In this document: in pieces, positions 44,691 to 56,732 of the stretch | Layout of the letters: each line of letters starts with the position of its first letter | Position numbering within the stretch: the stretch's first letter is position 1 | Source: Microdochium bolleyi | Lineage: Eukaryota; Ascomycota; Sordariomycetes; Xylariales; Microdochiaceae | Assembly (NCBI GenBank): GCA_001566295.1 | Contig: KQ964246.1 | Span: 3,410,001 to 3,474,000 of the forward strand | Length of the DNA stretch: 64,000 nucleotides | Direction of reading: 5' to 3' | Notes under the pieces: generated by a model | What the model saw: the letters and a program-made list of their open reading frames with translations, nothing else | Told to the model about the DNA's origin: nothing | Databases searched by the model: none | Program-made: the position numbers and the translations under genes

Positions 44691-47105
44691 CTATCTGTGG
44701 AACGTGCCGGTCATTGGATCGATCCCATTTCCGAGGTTAGGCGGTACCCCTGCCCAGTGGTATGCCATCTCGTCTGACTGCTCGAGACCGTGGCCCATGA
44801 GCGCACTCGCCGTGGGATCTAGTCCCATGTCGAACGGGGGCGTTGCTGCCGCCGTGTTGCCCGTCATCGTATTGATCATGAATGTCAAATCAGCATTCAT
44901 GCCTGAACCCCATTGACCATTAGCCATCGTGGGGAACTCGGTCTGCATATGTGTGTCAAGCGTGACCGGATTTCTCGGTTCGTGTTTTCCTTGTGCAATC
45001 AAGGTCAATATCGTCGTCTTTATGCGCTCAAATACATCTCTGTACTTCCGAGCTGATGGATACCGTTCCGTGACAATGTACAGAAGGAGCTGACAGTCCG
45101 TCAGAGGCCCATCGACGTTCAGGTAGTTGATGGGCGCCAGCCAGGCACAGTACAGCATTGTGAGGCCTTTTGACCTTGTCAGTAGGTTCTTTGAAATTGG
45201 ACTTGACAGCGCCTGCGGGTTAACTTACCTGCCATGAAAACCGACTGTATGGATAGTGCAGAGAAGCCCACAGGGAAAACTTGGTGCACCCGCCGATAAT
45301 CCGATATGATGCCAGCACACGCATTTGCACAGAGCTTAAGGTAGTGCATGTTGACGGGGTTCTCAGCAAGCTGGGGATAGAGCAGAAAGCGCACACAGCG
45401 ATGGTAGTGGATCGTGTAGAGCTCTATGCCCTCGAACGCAGTATCGTGGGTGTGCATATAGTTCTGGGCCTCGTAAGGTATTGTGTCCCTCCAGTGGTTG
45501 AGACGGTCGAGGAAGTCGTTCAGCGTCGCATCAGGCACTTTTCCCGTGAAGTCTACCCTGTACACAATGTGCTGTATCTCGGACTCGATGCGCTTCAGCC
45601 GCGTGCGGTGGACCCACGAAGTCATCGTGTTTGGCGGGTTCACTGGAGAGGCGGACACGTTTAGTGCAGCATTGCGAATGAAAGCATCATCTACAGTATT
45701 CTCTGGGATGTCCAGGGGAAGCTCCGCGTCGATGTCGTGGTCGGATATGCTTGGGGGTCGTCCAATGGCAATCGATATGTCTCTATCCAGGAAGTATGTC
45801 GTCCAGAAGCGTCTCTTGTTCATCTCACTGGCTAAGCTGTGTGGTTGTTTGCGAGGTTTGCGGTGCAGGCCCAGCTCGATGCATACGCGCATGGCAGCGC
45901 CCACGTACGTCCAGGCCCCTGGATCTCTGGGAGCTCGGGTGCAGTACAGTGCCATGAGCAAGAGATAGTCGACTGTACGCGAGTCGCGCAGTTGCAGGAT
46001 AGCATCCATTTCGTCAAAGGCCAGGTCATAGTGATGGTCACTGAAGAAATGACCCATTTCACCAGCTGATTCCAGCCAGCGGCCGCTGACTGCATAGATG
46101 AGATGCAGAATCGTCTTGTCATACTCATCGGTCAGACCCTCGCGGTTCGCGTGCAGCTCCATCACCCTGGCCGAATGGACACACGGGTAACGAGTCGCGA
46201 TATGCCTACCATAGCTCAGTTAGTCTAGCTCGCCAGCTCAGGCAGCATAACTCAGCAACTGACCTGAACCAGCCGTGTATCAGCCTCGTCGCCACGGCAT
46301 CTGTCAGAAAGGGCACACCGATCATCTCGCCATGCTGGTTCGAGTAGACGGACTTGGGCGCCGGGTCGTCCGCCCCATGAGGGAGATGCTCGTCATTCAG
46401 CACTGCGAATGGCGGGCGCTCGCTATTTACGACAGAGCTTAGCACCCGCCCAATGGTAATGTGGGAGCTGGCGCCAACGTAGTGGCCTGAAGCTTGGAGG
46501 GACAAGTCCCGCACAGCACGAAGTATGTCGTCGCCGTCATCATCCCCTGCCTGCTGAATGGTCTGATCCGATTGTGACGGGGCAAAAGAATGCTGTGGCG
46601 GCGATGTGGATGCTGTGGTGGCTGCTTGGCTGAGTCTCCTGAGATGATCCGTCCCCACGTTCATGTGACCAACAGAAGCAAGGTAAGATTCAAGCTCCGC
46701 TATCCGCTGTTCGAGAGCTTTGATGTACAGCTTCTTCTCGCCCGCCGCAGGCACCAGGGGCACGATATAGACTGGAAGTGTGAGTGGTGAGGCTACATTA
46801 CGCGGAGGCACCAATGCGAGGAAACTCACCACACTTGAGAGACAAGCGAGCGCATGAGGCACAAGCTGGCCGCTGACCATCACACTTTTGCTTCCGCGTT
46901 TTACACCTCTGGCATCTAGAGCGGGATGGCTGGTCAGATTCCGAATCCTTCTTGTGATGGTGGAATGAACTTACGCCAAGGCAACGCGGTCACGTTTGCT
47001 CTTGCGAGGAACTGCCGGATGCTCCGGAGCCGGGAGGTGCGGGGAGGCACCGGTCCCGGTCTCCGCCACGTCCGGTGACGAGGGTCCTGCCTCGAAACCC
47101 GACAT
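44691..47105 (-). CDS. Zn(2)Cys6 transcription factor (second regulator)
   Basis: Five exons (47105-46975, 46915-46830, 46771-46264, 46205-45229, 45166-44691) give 725 residues. The zinc cluster lies in exon 2: Cys45, 48, 55, 62, 65 and 72 (CQRCKTRKQKC then CASCARLSLKC), preceded by a basic KSKRDR segment. A coiled-coil heptad follows (YIKALEQRIAELESYLASV). The fungal_trans region has TILHLIYAVSGRW, MRVCIELGLHR and RRFWTTYFLDRDISIAIGRPP. The zinc cluster is cut off by introns on both sides, so the protein is easily mispredicted without it. The C-terminus is Met/Asn/Pro-rich. It sits upstream of, and in the same direction as, the metallo-hydrolase, and could control that gene and the aldehyde dehydrogenase; this is positional inference. 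Confidence 0.93.
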
Positions 47106-50100
47106 TGAGGTCCTTGATGCTTGATCGGCGCAGACCTAGATACGTCCGCGCAACAACAAGCAGGCAACGAAGGGTGGGATGGGTGGACAAGGGTGGCCTT
47201 TCGTTGCACGGACCAAATCGGGCCGCTGCTGGCTGAAGAAGGTGTGGGAAAGTGTCCCTGGGGTACCTACTCCGAGGAGCACAATCAGGGGCCCGGGCTG
47301 TGGGGAGGGCAACGAAAGGTTCGATGGCGCTCGAACAGCCGACGCAGGAAGGCTCAGGGAGACTGGAGAAAGTGCCGATAACGTCGGCTGACACAGCATC
47401 AGGCACTGCCCTCGACAGCTGGTGAGAAGTGGTTGGGTGGCCGCACAACAAATCGGCAACTTGCCGGGGCCGGGACGTCGGTGCTGTTGAACGCTAAGCT
47501 GGAGAGCTGAAGGGCTCGGCGGGGTCAGCAGTCGAGCCGGCAGTGACCAGTGTCAACGTCGGCAGGGTGAGGGGCACGCGCGCGCGCGGTCTCTGGGCGG
47601 GATGCGGCAGTTTCGGAGCTCCTGGGAGACGGTCGCTATGTCATGGCAATGGGCGAAGCATGTGTGGGCACGCAGATCCAAAGTCGAGTCGAGCACAGAG
47701 GTCGGACGAAGCTTCGAGGTTTAGTGCCGGGCTGGCTGGCGACGGTCCGGCGGTGGACTTTGAGCAAGAGTGGCGCTCGGCCGCCAACTGAGCCGTGGAG
47801 GTTTCAAGCTTGGAGAATCCCAAGAATGCTTCGAGACCCGGTGGCCTTGCCGTGTCCGCGCGGGCAGTGGATTGGACCAGGCTGCCGGAAACAGGACATG
47901 GACCTGGACGAGTTGCCGGGATTGCTGGGCCTCTAGAAGCTCAACAGGCTGGGGTTGAGGAGCGGGCTGGGAACTATCTGGGAACTATCTGGCCTGTGGT
48001 CCTGTGGACACGAGCGCACGGCGAGGCTAGCAGGGGAGCAATCTCAGAGCGTTCCATGGTCCCCGAAGGCGACGACTGCAAGCATCGCACCCACAGGGCT
48101 GTCGAAAGGGTTTGGTGTCCCACTGACGCGTCTAGCGCAGATTCACGGGTCGGCATTGAAGCTCCAGCCTGCCTTTCTCTGCGGGATCAAGTTAGCTGGG
48201 AATGCGCCCATGCAGGGACCAGAAATGACAAGCAAGGTCCAGAGTAGTACGAAGAGGACGTTGCAACCCAGGTGCGTCAATGTGCATAAAGGAAAGAGCG
48301 GCCCAATTTCAATGGCATTAGGGCAGCTCGTGGCCAGTCCTCTGAGCAGAGCTTGGCACGGACTTGCCTCTGCTCGGTTACATTCTGCCGATTGCTGTCA
48401 ACACCAGCAAATGTACCGCTTCCACGATGCTCATCGCGCAGACTCTATTGTCGAGTCTGGGGACAAATGCGTCGCCAATCCCTACTTCTTGATACATCTG
48501 CACAGACCGGCGTCGTGGGGGTTCGCCAACTCCGACTGCGTACCTTGAAGGTACGCTATTGTGACCGCCTCGTCAGGGTGCCATTCGCCAGGCTCCTTCC
48601 GGCAGGTCATCAATTCTAGCAGCTCAAGATGCCAACCAATTAGAGATGGCCATCAACCTCTTCCATTGATCGACTGCAGTTCCTTCTCATTACGGGAGGA
48701 CAGAAACTCTTCGTCGTTATGCTCCGTAAAGCACCCAAACCCCCCATGGTGGATCTTAATCGCGCCACCCGCCGGCGAGGCCTTCAAGGTTGAAACCCGC
48801 CCCATCACCCCACATTCCGAGCATGCCGCAATCGTGGTTGCTCACCTGTGACTGGATCCAACTCGGGTCTGGTCGGTTCGCAATGCTGCTCAAACGCCCG
48901 TGCCGTCAACTCCTGCACTGTATCGTATCACTATTCAATAGCAGTCAGAGACGCCGAACCACGGCCACTCTGTCATCCGTCCGCATGCTTTGGTCCTCTC
49001 TTGACTTCTATCATGTTGCTACGCAATGAGACAGCCTTGGGAGCACCGGTCACCAGTCGCATGGGAATATTTCCGGATCTGTCACGCAAGAGTCCTTCTG
49101 GCCAGAAACTCTAATATCTTTGTCATACGGCAGCTTGGAAGCAGAATACTCTGACTCGAGGTCTGGATCTCGTTCTGTTGGCAGCTGCCCACTTGTTTCT
49201 CAGAAGACTCTCAATTGCAGCGATCCGGCTCTGCTCTGCCGTCGGTGTTGAGACATCTTGCGCAGCTTGCCACTCGGCCGCCTCTCTGATCCTGCTGATT
49301 ACGCTAGCTGTTACTGTGTAGCGACGTCAAGCGAATGCATTAAGATATAACGAGGCAGTACTATGCAAATGCGAACGCATCCTGTACCAACATTCTTTGG
49401 GCCCCCAAGGCAGCCCTGCCCGGTCGAGTGGTGCGTTCGGGGACTCTCTCGGTACTTGGATTAAAGGTCAGGAAGCTCGTCATTGCACATATGCAGGGTC
49501 GCCTTCCAGAAACCCCTGGAAGATCAATGTCGGGTGCTATTTCTAGCGACATGACCATCCGTGTGACAGTAAGGATGTGCTCAGTACGCAAAGCTGACAG
49601 TTGTACAATACCACCACACTCCGCACCCGGGGAGGCTAAGAAGGAGATCTGTCGCAAAACACACGATATATACACCAACACGTTCACGTTTCAGCACATA
49701 CGACCATAGGATCGAGAAAATTGAGGGTTCCGTCCGCTCCCCTGTACACAAGCTCGATACCGCCGGATCAGTAGTTGGGTCGGTGACGACCAGCGAATCC
49801 CCGGTGTTGTATGTTTTGGCCATTACTTTTTGAGGTTCAAGTTTTGCCGGCTGCTAATCCAACTTGGGGGGATCCGTGATGTGTGGTAACAGTCAGTGCG
49901 GAGAACCATGCTCATAACGCTCAAGTCAGCAGATGCAGGTGAGCTCCAAATCGCATGCAGGTGGATTATGCGGCGGCGAGGATAATACTCGATTGCTCTC
50001 GTCGGGTCGGGTGGGCTTCCGAGAATCCGATCTGCATTATCGTAAAGGGGATGATGTTATTGGGAGCCGTGACCTTTTCCGAGGCTGCTTGATGTCTGAG

Positions 50101-51324
50101 GCAGTTACGGTGCTCTGCTTGTCAGCTGCATCACGCTGCAGGAATCGGGCTTTGTGACCTTGAGCAGCGCCGCTGCCCGGCTACAATTGCATTTGCCCAG
50201 GCGCGGCGCCTGCTCACAATGCAGCGAGCTCTCCATGACAACGCTCGCGGCCAGGGTCGAGTCAATCAAAGCATCTCCCGTTCCGAGGAAGAACACTCGA
50301 CGAAATGGTTCGGATTATTCCTCGTTCACTTTGACGATACGGCGATGGCAGCCCCTGCGCGTTCGCGCCCTGCCAAACCCCGGCGATCTGCTAGATCCAT
50401 CGCCTGAAATCGGCATCTCGGAGAGGCAGAAGGATCGACAATACGACTGTCTCCACGGGTAGGAAGCCCGCTCCGACCCTCTTGCTGCCCAGACACAGGC
50501 GTGCCGGAGTGCGACCTGGGTATGCGAGGTGTTATGCACGCAATCGCCAGGCAGGTCGTTGCCATGCGGCGTTGCTTGCCGTCGGGACAGACCTCCCGCT
50601 AGCCTGACGTCGTCTGCGCCTGCCGAGACGATGAGCCCCATCAGCACCACTTCTTCGCTTCCCCGCCGTATTGTCGCCGCCTCACGAGCCCACCACAGAG
50701 CACAATGAACAGAGGCCAGCCCACCCGGACTTGGCGGCATCGCAGCCACCAGCGCTTGTCAGCCGTGGCCCTGTTGCCGGGCTCCACGTCCACCGAGCCT
50801 GCACCGACGTCGACGAGCTGCCTTCCGTTTGGGCCGATGCTCGTGGCCACGGGTTCGGATTCAAAGACCTTCGCCGGGGACTAATGTCTTCACTACTCTC
50901 CCTAGCTCACCCTCCGCAGCCTTCTCGGAATCATATGTCGATGTGCCTGTCAGTTCGATCCTGAAGGGACTGGCCCGTCTCATATCTTGCTCGCGGCTAC
51001 GGGACGCACAGCCCGCCCCTTACACGTGGCCTGGCCAACAACACGCAACTTCAATATCCCTGCGTCCAACACTACTCGAGTAACCTCGCCCGGCGGTAGG
51101 TCCGGTCCGTGAGACCTCTTGGCTTGGATCCGATAGCATCTGAGGCGGCCCAGCTGTCTCCAGGATCTGTCCTGTCGTTCTGCCGCCGGAACTCAGACAA
51201 ACAATAAAGTGAGCCTCCAGCACGTGCTTAGAGACTTGCTCGTTGTCCCTTGTTTGTTTGTACAATACGTGGTCAGCTAGCCCCAACACAACTGAAGACA
51301 GCTGCCTCTGGGCATCAGTCGGCC
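47106..51324. other. 4.2 kb region without a supported gene
   Basis: Open frames up to 197 codons are present, but none has a recognisable domain. A short tandem duplication of CTGGGAACTAT lies at 47967-47988. A minus-strand frame near 50641-50850 has one possible membrane helix (WPLFIVLCGGLV) but is unconvincing. The two ends hold the promoters of the regulator (left) and the FAD monooxygenase (right). Confidence 0.5.
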
Positions 51325-52898
51325 ATGGAGGATACAAGATTACCAAAGCGTCACTCTTTGCTTCAGCAACTTCGGTCATTTTTTAACCAGGCCGGCAGAA
51401 AGCAAAATATTGAGTCACCAGCACGCCCAGCAACAGCAACATCAACACCAGTTGCGACATCAGTTGCGACACCTCAAGACATGGCACCAGCAGGCCCGTT
51501 GAACGTCGCCATTCTGGGTGCCGGCATTGGTGGCCTTGGTCTCGCCATTGGCCTCATCAAACGTGGTGTCCCGGTCACTATATACGAGGCTGCACCTGAG
51601 TTCTCATCCATCGGCGCTGGCATCGGGTTTGGCCCCAATTCTCTCAATGCAATCGATCTCATAGATACACGCTTCCGAGCAGAATATGAGCGTGCGAAGG
51701 TGAGTCTTTTCAGCCCACACAGTTTTGTCATCTTTCCAGTACCGGGCCATCGCATCTAACAACATTGTAGACTGCAAATGAAAAGCCCGAGTTTGAGCAT
51801 TGTGTCTTTGACGCCATGTATGCGGAAGAGGGCTTTGGTGAGAAGCGAGGCTGGAAGCAGGGCTACATCGGGGCTCCATACTTCACGAGGAGCAGTGCCC
51901 ATCGCAAAGATCTGCTTGAGATCATGTGCAGCTTTATTCCCGAGGGCACCGTCAAGTTCAACAAGCGAGCCAGGTCCGTAGAGGAGGTTGGGAACAAGGT
52001 CGTGGTCTCGTTCGAGGATGGCGAGACCGTCTCTGTCGACACCCTGATTGGAGGCGATGGTGTCAAGGGCATCACTCGTCAGCTCGTGATAGGGGATGTT
52101 GCGCCTGAACTCGTGGCCCCAACCTACGGCAACATGTACATCTACAGGGGTATCATCCCCATGGACAAGTGCAAGGAAATCCTCGGATATCACGCAGGCG
52201 ACGCCAAGTGGTTCATGGCTTACCGGAAAGGAGTCGCAATCTACCCCATATCACAGGGCAAGGAGGAGAACTTTGTATTTTTCAACTGCGATGACAGGCC
52301 GTGGAACGAGGGCCACAGTCCTGTTCCGTGCACCAAGGAGCAGATGATTGAGGATCTCCAAGGCTTCGATCACAGACTGCTTCGACTCCTCGACTATGCC
52401 AAGCCGCTCAAGTGGCCGACGTTCCACCACCCCAAGACACCCACATACCACAAGGGCCGTGTTGCCATAATAGGCGACTGCGCTCACGCGTCGAGTCCTC
52501 ACCAGGCCGCAGGTGCCGGCCAGGGCCTTGAAGACGCCGTTATCCTGTCTCACCTGCTCGCGCTTGTCAAGACGCCCGAGCACCTCGGTGCGGCTTTCAG
52601 AGCGTACGACGCAATCCGGCGGCCCCGCGCGCAGAAGGTGGTCAATACGAGCTACGAGGCCGGCGTCATCTATACGTGGCAGCACCCAGAGATCGGCGAC
52701 AACATGGACAGGATCGTGGCCAACGCGAACCAGAGGCTGCACTGGATCTGGCAGCACGACATCAAGGGCGACATGGTGAAGGCTGAGGAGCAGTTCTACG
52801 CGGCTATTGGTGGCGAGACTGCGGACATGACGCAGGGACTGGCTGAGAAGCAGCTGTCGCCTGCTTCCGAGACGAGGGAGGTCGGCCTAGCGGCGTAG
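51325..52898 (+). CDS. FAD-dependent aromatic monooxygenase (salicylate hydroxylase-like)
   Basis: Two exons (51325-51699 and 51771-52898) give 500 residues. The FAD-binding fingerprint GAGIGG is at 65-70, the DG motif is in TLIGGDGVKG, and the second FAD motif is GDCAHASSPHQAAGAGQGLEDA-like, split by me as GDCAHASSP and GAGQGLEDA. This is a class A flavoprotein hydroxylase using NAD(P)H, of the salicylate / 6-hydroxynicotinate 3-monooxygenase type, likely cytosolic. The first 52 residues before MAPAGPLNV are a Ser/Thr/Ala-rich extension with an imperfect GTTGCGACATCA duplication in the DNA, not part of the usual enzyme. The ATG at 51481 is therefore a reasonable alternative start. It is convergent with the racemase-family gene, suggesting a shared degradative role. 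Confidence 0.92.
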
Positions 52899-53981
52899 AC
52901 CCCGAGGAATAGACACATTTTGCAGCATCAGCTGGCGCCTTCATACTATCCCACTCCCTTGGGAGCTATGGTGATTAAAAAAGAGGAATTTCGCAATTCA
53001 CTTATTGTAGCTTCCGTGTGCGCTTGGACTATCGGAAGTCCTGTCGGGAGCAGACGCATCGGTACTCACATGCCAACCCTTGGAATCTATCCCATGTGCA
53101 GGGTTTCTACTGCACGCCCACCCGATCTATTCCAAATGGAACACTCCGCGCATTTCACTACTTGAAGAGGGAAATAAATACGCAGGAAAGTAATCAGACG
53201 ACTTCCATCAAGGATATCGTCATCTCGGTAGAGCTGCTTCGGGGTCTCTTCCCCTGAACAGCAAAGCACAGACCTCCTCGTTCTCCCTGCCCGATGCGCG
53301 CAATCACGCGTCAGCAATGCAGCCCGGCATGGGGGGTGTTGGGTTCTTTGCGGTAAACATCAGCTCCAATTGACTGTGCCTGTTCTGCGTGATTAACCCA
53401 ATACTGATAAAGGTAACATCGAAGGCCTAGACAGAGAAGTTGCCGCCTTCAACTTCGTTTCATATCACAATCATAGCTCAATCCGCGCCGGATCACTCTC
53501 TGTGCGGCGGGGCTACTATATCTCGAAGCTCAAAAATGGCAGTAGATCTGTCGCGGGGGCGTAGGACATCACTCGTGCGGAGTACGGGCATGTGGAAGCA
53601 CAAGGCAGAAGGCTTCGATCACGAAGAGGGAGAATGCACATCGTTCGTGATCAAGAAAGACCTCGTTCTTTCCTAGCCGTAGGATTTAAAGACTTTCGAG
53701 TGGCAGCAGCAAGGTCAATCATGCGCTCCAACAGCCTGTGCATTAGCCCGACCTCAGCCCCCGGCATCTTGTGGTTGCCAGCTCTGAGACATCAGACGAG
53801 GTCTGGACCACATGTCAAACGAGCGGGTGAGGCGGGTGGCTTGTAGTAGCGCGGATTGCGACACCATGTCCCGGACAGACAGTATGCCAATGCCAAAGGT
53901 CTCTGCCCTGTCCTTTCGCTCATCTTGAACAAACACAGTGTCACCATTACTTGACAGAACATTTATGCCAGGTTCTTTGTG
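52899..53981. other. 1.1 kb convergent intergenic region
   Basis: 3' flanks of the monooxygenase and racemase-family genes. No gene is supported. Confidence 0.5.
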
Positions 53982-54941
53982 TCAGTGCTTCTCCAGCAAA
54001 GAACCAAAACCTGAGATCTGGTCCATGATGCCATTCGTGCGGTAAGCGTGCCTGTGAGTGATCGTATGTTAGCACAGGGCTGGTCGCGACGAGCAGCCTC
54101 GGCAGAAACAAGCGCGAGGGACGTACCATACAGTAGCCACGTTGATGGCGATGACGGGCTTGCCGAGCTCCCTCTCCATCTCTGGCGCGATGCGGGCGAC
54201 GGGGAGGTTGGTGCCTGCCTGGAGGAGGGCGTCCACGTCGGGGGCGTCGACCTTGCGGAAGGCGTCCTTGATGGTCTCGGCGTCGACCTCGGCGATCGAG
54301 GTCGCCGTCGCGCACCTGAGGCCGTGGATCTTGTGGACCTCGTAGCCGACCGCCGTGAAGAAGTCGACGACCTGCTGGTCGCCGACGGCCTGGTACGGCG
54401 TGATGATGCCGATCTTCTTGGCGCCGTAGCAATCCAGCGCGGCCTTGGCTGCGAGTGCGCCCGTCGTCACCTTTAGCCCGTTGGACGCCTCGCCCATGAA
54501 CTTCTCGAACTGCTCGGCGCCCTCCTTACCGCCCCAGAATGTCTCTGCCGACATGCCCATGACCTACATGTAAGCCAAGTTAGCATCATGGCCATGTACG
54601 ACAGTCATATAGTCTCGGGATGACTTGCCATGTATGTGGGCAGGCAAGAGCACACGCGGCTGACGGCAGCTCCGATGGTGCCCCTCAACGACTCGAGGAA
54701 CGCGACCATGGTGTCATCGTCGCTGAGGTCTGGATTTGCGATCTCGATGCGACCGCTGTGCCATGAGACTCCGGGCACAGTCATCCAGTTGAACTCTGCC
54801 TCCACCACTGTGTTTGTGGCAGGTCTTTTGGTAGTATATCAGTACCCATCCGGGGCATCAGCTCAGTAACAAGTTGACGCACACTATCAGCCCGAATCTG
54901 GCACGCGGGGACACCCAGCTCACCGGAGCTTGAGGAGCCAT
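53982..54941 (-). CDS. Asp/Glu/hydantoin racemase-superfamily protein (maleate isomerase-like)
   Basis: Four exons (54941-54883, 54824-54629, 54563-54127, 54051-53982) give 253 residues, the usual size. The N-terminal substrate loop FGLIVPATNTVVE forms across intron 1. The segment RVCSCLPTYMVMGMSAETFW holds Cys78 and Cys80, one being the candidate first catalytic cysteine. The core strand IGIITPY and the closing VATVWHAYRTNGI / GFGSLL blocks follow maleate isomerases and arylmalonate decarboxylases. The place of the second catalytic cysteine reads QAGTNLP, with Gly202. A standard two-cysteine racemase is therefore doubtful; isomerase or decarboxylase-like chemistry remains possible. Intron 2 has a GCAAGT donor. 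With the FAD monooxygenase and the MFS carrier it may form a catabolic set. Confidence 0.88.
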
Positions 54942-56732
54942 GGCTGTGGAATTCGTCAATGCTGCGTCGGCGTGTTTTGTGCAATCGTATGGATGGATTC
55001 GCCAATGTGATCTCTCTTTACTTGTGGTGCCGGTTTTGTAAGGTCTGGCCCCCGAGAGAAGAAGCCAAAGTCATTAGATACAGCTACACACCAGATGTCG
55101 TCCACTGACACCCCCACAATAATGCTTCACGGAGGCGCCGTACCACCCCGCCGACTCCGGTTTCCTCCTCCAGCGTTCAATCCTAACGACGCTCAGTTGT
55201 CTGCAGGTCGGAACCATGGCTGCCGCGATGGCCCGCGGCGACGTTCGGCCGATCGACACGGAGAGATCTGGCATTGTGCACGGCGAGCGGGACGGGAGCC
55301 CGGTTGGACTAGAAGCAGTTCCGATCGCGCAGAGGCGCTGGAGGAGGGACGGGTAGAGGGTTCCGATGGCTGGCAGCTTGCCAAGCAAGCATGGCGCATT
55401 GTCGAATTGCAGTGCTGCCCTCGGGATGCTGCAGAGGGAGTGTGCGGGGAGAGGCGAGTGGGTGGTGTTCTATCTCTGGGGGTCCAAGCTTTGGGTGGAC
55501 CAGGCTCGGCGCTGTCTGTAATCAAGCGTCCAGCTTTGGATGTTCCTTCCCGAGATGTGTTATCGCCGGATGCCTGCGACGCCCACCCGCTCCTGTTGAG
55601 CTGCTGACTGATAAGTCGAGACCAAGCAAAGGCTGCCGCTCCTTGCTTGACGCCGTATCTGCCACGAGGCACCATCGGCATCCGACCTGGCCGGCCATCG
55701 GGATATTCATGTCGAGCTTGCGGACGCTAACTTATCAGCCATGCCTGTCAGCTCGAGATCCACCAGCTCCAGCTCCCCGCGCCTCCCGCAGCGCTTGCGG
55801 CAACTGATTGACCCAGACTCCATCCGAATCCTCCTGACAGGGCTCCGAGGGCTCTTCGACGAGATAGCTGTGCCGCTGCGACGATAGGGAGTCGCCCGGT
55901 ATCCAAGCGACTGATCCAATCACCGAACGTGTGGTATCGACGTGTCTGCAGTCGTCCTCGAGCGGCTCAAACTCCGTGCCGGCATGCATGCCTGGCCTCT
56001 CTCGACCGCTGCTGCAACCCTCACAAGTCCCAAGCGAGCAGGGCCCAGGCTGCATGGGACAACGGCATTCATGCCCAGTGTTCCCCAAGCTCTGGCTGGA
56101 GCTCTCTGCAACCATAGCGCCACCTCGCTGATTGCGCCAGGCCACGCATCCGGGCCATCCCTTGGGCCGCAGGGTTCTCAGGCGAGCCGGGCGGTGTTTG
56201 CCGCTCGGGGTCGGACCAGCCCTCCCTACACCGGTGCAGCCCTTGCACTGCATGCCGCTGCCACGTTTTGCCCATCGCATGCTTGGCTTCCAGAGTGCTC
56301 ATCACCCCTACACAGTAGAGCCCCTACCGGTATCGTGCGTGAGGGTGGATTCACCCTGGCGTGCCCCATACGCAGTACATCAACGCTGCGCTAGCGCGGG
56401 AGCCTGCCCAGAAACAGCGGACCCCGGCCTGCCGGCATGTCGACGTGTTCCCGCACCTGCGGTAACTTCCACGACGTGCATGCCTTCTTGCCTGCGGCAT
56501 CTGCGCTGCATGTGCATCTGCATCTGCCTCCTGCTGTGCCGTGACTAATATTAATGCTCGGCCATCCCACCCCAGCGTCCTCCTCCCATCTTGCCCGTCT
56601 CCCAGGCGCACTGACCCAATCCCTCGGGCCGCCCTTCTTCATATTTAGCGTGGTCCCACAGCGTTCTCAACCTCGGACGACTGGGCCTTCCATCTCGCAC
56701 CGCCAAAGTGCACTCGGAGCACATACGACACA
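54942..56732. other. 1.8 kb divergent intergenic region
   Basis: Shared upstream region of the racemase-family gene and the MFS gene. Long open frames on both strands look like GC-driven chance frames. No domain is recognised. Confidence 0.5.
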
